Below, piece by piece: positions 61,113 to 64,000 of a stretch of DNA of 64,000 nucleotides; position 1 is the first letter of the stretch; the number at the start of each line of letters is the position of its first letter. The position numbers were made by a program, and so were the translations under genes. This DNA comes from Accumulibacter sp. (GTDB lineage: Bacteria; Pseudomonadota; Gammaproteobacteria; Burkholderiales; Rhodocyclaceae). The notes beneath the pieces were generated by a model. The model saw nothing but the letters and a program-made list of their open reading frames with translations. It did not search any database and was not told the DNA's origin. Where the stretch lies: positions 434,001-498,000 of the forward strand of contig JACKLW010000005.1 of the NCBI GenBank assembly GCA_024235715.1, read 5' to 3'.

Positions 61113-62416
61113 GCGTGCAAGCGTACGCCGCGCGTCGCCAGCGGGTCATCGAACGGCTCGGTGACGGTGTCGCTGTCCTGGCCACGGCGCCAGAGCGCAT
61201 CCGCAACCGCGACGCTCACTACCCCTACCGCTTCGACAGCTATTTCTGGTACCTGAGCGGCTTTCCCGAACCCGAGGCGGTGATCGTCCTGGTCGGCGGC
61301 CAGGAACCGAGAACGATCCTCTTCTGCCGCGAGAAGAGCGAGGAGCGCGAAACCTGGGACGGTTTCCGCTACGGGCCCGAGGCGGCGGCCAGTGCCTTCG
61401 GCTTCTGCGAAGCCCATTCGATCGCCAGCCTCGACCAGATGCTGCCCGAGCTGATCGCCAACCGCAGCGCGCTCTGGCACTCGCTGGGCCACGACGCCGA
61501 CTGGGACGCGCGCATCACGCGCGCGCTCAATGCCGTTCGCAGCCAGAGCCGCAGCGGCACGCGTGCGCCCGGCGACATCCGTGATCTGCGCGGCCTGCTG
61601 GACCAGATGCGCCTGACCAAGGACGGACACGAAATCGAGATCATGCGCCGCGCTGCCGACATCGCTTCGGCCGGCCACAGCCGCGCGATGCGCGCCTGCC
61701 GGGCAGGCATGGCCGAATACGAACTCGAAGCCGAGCTGAGCTATGAATTCCGCCGCCGCGGCGCCGACGGCCATGCCTACACGCCGATCGTCGCGGGCGG
61801 CGCCAATGCCTGCATCCTGCACTACATCGAAAACAACAAGCTGCTCTCCAGTCAGTCGCTGGTACTGATCGACGCCGGCTGCGAGGTCGCCGGCTACGCC
61901 TCCGACATCACGCGCACGTTTCCGGTTGCTGGCCGCTTCAGCGCGCTGCAACGCGAGGTCTACGAAATCGTTCTGGCAGCGCAGCAGGCGGCGCTCGCCG
62001 CGGTACACCCGGGCGCTTCGTTCACCGACTATCACCAGGCGGCGCTGCGCGTCCTGTCGCAGGGGCTGATCGACCTCAAGGTGATCAGCGGCAGTGTGGA
62101 TGGCGCTGTCGAGAGCGAGGCATACAAGCCCTGGTACATGCACCGAACCGGCCACTGGCTCGGCCTGGACGTGCATGACGCCGGCGAGTACAAGACCGGC
62201 AGCGCCGACGATGACTGGGTCAGGCTGGCTGCCGGGATGACCCTGACCGTCGAACCAGGACTCTACTTCCGCCCGGGCGGCGAGGTGCCGACGCATCTGC
62301 ATGGCATCGGCGTGCGTATCGAGGACGATGTCCTGGTCACCGCAAACGGCTGCGTCGTCTACACCAGCGCGCCAAAAACGATCGACGAGATCGAGGAAGT
62401 GATGCGGCATGAGTGA
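61109..62416 (+). CDS. pepP: Xaa-Pro aminopeptidase (aminopeptidase P)
   Basis: PepP removes N-terminal residues before proline. The 435-residue protein has an N-terminal creatinase-like domain and the pita-bread catalytic domain. Metal ligands are visible in LIDAGCEVAGYASDITRTFP, HRTGHWLGLDVHD, TVEPGLYF and GVRIEDDVLVT. The order pepP then ubiH is conserved in many proteobacteria. Confidence 0.94.
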   Translation: MSVQAYAARRQRVIERLGDGVAVLATAPERIRNRDAHYPYRFDSYFWYLSGFPEPEAVIVLVGGQEPRTILFCREKSEERETWDGFRYGPEAAASAFGFCEAHSIASLDQMLPELIANRSALWHSLGHDADWDARITRALNAVRSQSRSGTRAPGDIRDLRGLLDQMRLTKDGHEIEIMRRAADIASAGHSRAMRACRAGMAEYELEAELSYEFRRRGADGHAYTPIVAGGANACILHYIENNKLLSSQSLVLIDAGCEVAGYASDITRTFPVAGRFSALQREVYEIVLAAQQAALAAVHPGASFTDYHQAALRVLSQGLIDLKVISGSVDGAVESEAYKPWYMHRTGHWLGLDVHDAGEYKTGSADDDWVRLAAGMTLTVEPGLYFRPGGEVPTHLHGIGVRIEDDVLVTANGCVVYTSAPKTIDEIEEVMRHE

Positions 62417-63560
62417 GAACGTGCTAAGCGTTGACGTGGCCATCGTCGGCGCCGGTCCCGTCGGCATGTCGCTGGCGCTGGCGCTGGCCGACGGCCGGCA
62501 CCGCGTGCTCCTGCTCGACAACCGACAGCGTCACGCCGGCGCCAGCGACCCGCGGGCCCTGGCGCTGGCGCACGGCACACGCCAGATTATGGAACGTCTC
62601 GGTGCGTGGAATGCCGGCGCCGCAACGTCGATCGACAGCATCCACATCTCGCAGCGTGGCGGCTTCGGTCGGACGCTGATCGACAGCCGTGAGCACGGCA
62701 TCGACGCGCTCGGCTACGTGATGCGTTACCGCGATCTGCTGGCCGCTCTCGACGCAGCTATCGAGCCGGTGCGGCGCGTGTACGACTGCAGGGTAGGCAG
62801 CGTCACGGCGGACAGCGATGCCGCCGAGATTACGCTCAGCGGCGACGGCGCGCCGCAGCGGGTCGTCGCCAGCCTCGTTGTCCATGCCGAAGGGTCAGCC
62901 GCAGGCGATCCCGATGTGCGCGTCTGCGATTACCGGCAGCATGCAGTGGTTGCCGAGGTCCGCCCACTCCCCGGGCACGGGCATCGCGCTTGGGAACGCT
63001 TCACGCCTGACGGTCCGCTCGCCCTGCTGCCGCTTGGTGATGACTACTCACTGGTGTTTACGGTACCGCCGGAAAAGGCGGCAGCACTGCTCGACCTGGA
63101 CGAGAGCTGTTTTCTTGCTGCCCTGCGTAAGCAGTTCGGGCGCCGGCTGGATTTCGTCGCCAGCGGTCCGCGCGCCAGTTTCCCGCTCGCGCTGCGCGTC
63201 CGCCAGCACCTGGTCGGCACCCGGCAAGCGTGGATCGGCAATGCCGCGCAAAGCCTGCACCCGGTCTCCGGCCAGGGTTTCAACCTCGGCCTGCGCGACG
63301 CCTGGGAACTCGCCAGCGCACTGCTCGCCAGCGACGGCGAAGCTGGCGATGAGCGTACGCTGGCCGCCTACGCCGCCGGCCGCGAACTCGACCGCAAAGC
63401 CAGCATCGCTTTCACCGACGGCATCGTGCGCATCTTCGGCAACGATCTGGCACCGCTGCGTGCCGCTCGCGGCGCTGGCCTGCTGGCCCTCGACCTGGTG
63501 CCGCCACTGCGTCACTTTGTTGCCAGACGCATGATCTGGGGCGCCCGGGCCTGGCCCTAG
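62409..63560 (+). CDS. ubiH: UbiH/UbiF/COQ6-family FAD-dependent hydroxylase
   Basis: The enzyme adds a hydroxyl to the ubiquinone ring. The 383-residue flavoprotein has the FAD fold VAIVGAGPVGMSLALALA, DPRALALAHGTRQIMERLG and WIGNAAQSLHPVSGQGFNLGLRDA. The exact ring position cannot be told from sequence; ubiH is chosen because of the pepP neighbour. It overlaps pepP by eight bases. Confidence 0.85.
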   Translation: MSENVLSVDVAIVGAGPVGMSLALALADGRHRVLLLDNRQRHAGASDPRALALAHGTRQIMERLGAWNAGAATSIDSIHISQRGGFGRTLIDSREHGIDALGYVMRYRDLLAALDAAIEPVRRVYDCRVGSVTADSDAAEITLSGDGAPQRVVASLVVHAEGSAAGDPDVRVCDYRQHAVVAEVRPLPGHGHRAWERFTPDGPLALLPLGDDYSLVFTVPPEKAAALLDLDESCFLAALRKQFGRRLDFVASGPRASFPLALRVRQHLVGTRQAWIGNAAQSLHPVSGQGFNLGLRDAWELASALLASDGEAGDERTLAAYAAGRELDRKASIAFTDGIVRIFGNDLAPLRAARGAGLLALDLVPPLRHFVARRMIWGARAWP

Positions 63561-63706
63561 ACGACCGGCGTCGGGCCGCATGACCGGGTTCTCGACTGGC
63601 GCTGCCGACCCGACGTGGGAAGAAACGTTATCGCAGTTCGCTTTTTCGGGCGATTCGGCTAGACTTCGTCGCTTCCCAAGTTCCTGCCCCGCGCCCTGAA
63701 GATGCC

Positions 63707-64000
63707 ATGCCGCGAACCAACAAGACCAACCCGCTGATCGAGTTCAAGGGAACCACCCTGCCGCTGGTCACGGTCACTTTGCGATCCCTGCAGCTTGGCG
63801 AACTGGCCGAGGCCGCCAACACCCTTTTCGGCGATGATCCCTTCTTCGACGGCGATGCGGCCGTTTTTGAACTGTCGCAAGCAGGCGACGCGCCATCCGC
63901 CAAGTGGCCGTTTCTGAAAGAACTGTTCAGAACGCACGGCCTGAACGTGATTGGCGTGCGCGGCGGCAGCGAGGCACTGCGCCTGAGCGCGGCGGCTGCA
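63707..64000 (+). CDS. minC: Septum-site inhibitor MinC, N-terminal part (partial)
   Basis: The 98 visible residues start MPRTNKTNPLIEFKGTTLPLVTVTL and match the MinC N-terminal domain that blocks FtsZ assembly away from mid-cell, including ELAEAANTLFGDDPFFDGDAAVFEL. The gene runs off the window; minD and minE are expected next. The ATG at 63707 is chosen over the out-of-frame ATG at 63702. Confidence 0.88.
   Translation, partial: MPRTNKTNPLIEFKGTTLPLVTVTLRSLQLGELAEAANTLFGDDPFFDGDAAVFELSQAGDAPSAKWPFLKELFRTHGLNVIGVRGGSEALRLSAAAA

Overview
The window is about 65% GC and densely coded. It looks like a betaproteobacterial chromosome, most likely Rhodocyclales. The inference rests on gene order (lptD-surA-pdxA-rsmA facing amgK-murU-pepP-ubiH, then minC), a form II RuBisCO operon with cbbQ and cbbO, a CIO-type bd oxidase, and a single-domain PPK2 polyphosphate kinase. 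A relative of Candidatus Accumulibacter would fit, but no phylogenetic marker was tested.

Layout. 1-4.6 kb is a defence-island edge: the end of an HsdS subunit, an AlbA_2/ATPase-fold regulator, a degraded DUF1016 (YhcG) nuclease, a frameshifted HsdM methylase and a NERD-domain membrane protein. 4.8-12.4 kb holds small accessory genes (GlxA-type regulator, EamA exporter, DUF1272, isochorismatase-fold hydrolase, PhzF, DUF853 ATPase, YebC, a channel-like membrane protein, DUF1003). 12.7-24.2 kb is a run of ten genes all on the minus strand: HdeA-like acid chaperone, two DUF1269 proteins flanking a 43-residue CcoQ-like microprotein, an arylsulfatase, a secreted HAD phosphatase, a parvulin lipoprotein, a P3A proton ATPase, PPK2 and a SulP anion transporter. 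It reads as an envelope, acid and energy stress module.

24.5-30.1 kb carries a DUF4124 protein, a TMEM165/GDT1 cation transporter, cydAB of the cyanide-insensitive type, a remnant of a C4-dicarboxylate transporter and aspA. A 1509-bp IS701-like element with a TTAG target duplication lies upstream of aspA, followed by a MazE/PIN toxin-antitoxin pair. 32.6-43.3 kb is a Calvin-cycle and glycolysis locus: cbbY-cbbM-cbbQ-cbbO reads left, tkt-gap-pyk reads right, and the AT-rich intergenic region between them holds two CbbR-like motifs. pgk and fba, often found in this block, are absent. 43.4-64 kb is mostly housekeeping: purC, a DUF2189 protein, oligopeptidase A, a five-PAS GGDEF/EAL protein, xth, a CRP-type regulator with a matching operator before a DUF2892 gene, LPS assembly and 16S rRNA methylation genes, peptidoglycan recycling, a UbiH-type hydroxylase, and the start of minC.

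A caution for users: eight genes between 2.5 and 30.3 kb are each broken by a single base (seven losses and one gain), and adding or removing that base restores a full-length family protein. None was seen right of 31 kb. Consensus sequence errors are the simplest explanation, so these genes should not be scored as pseudogenes without read support.
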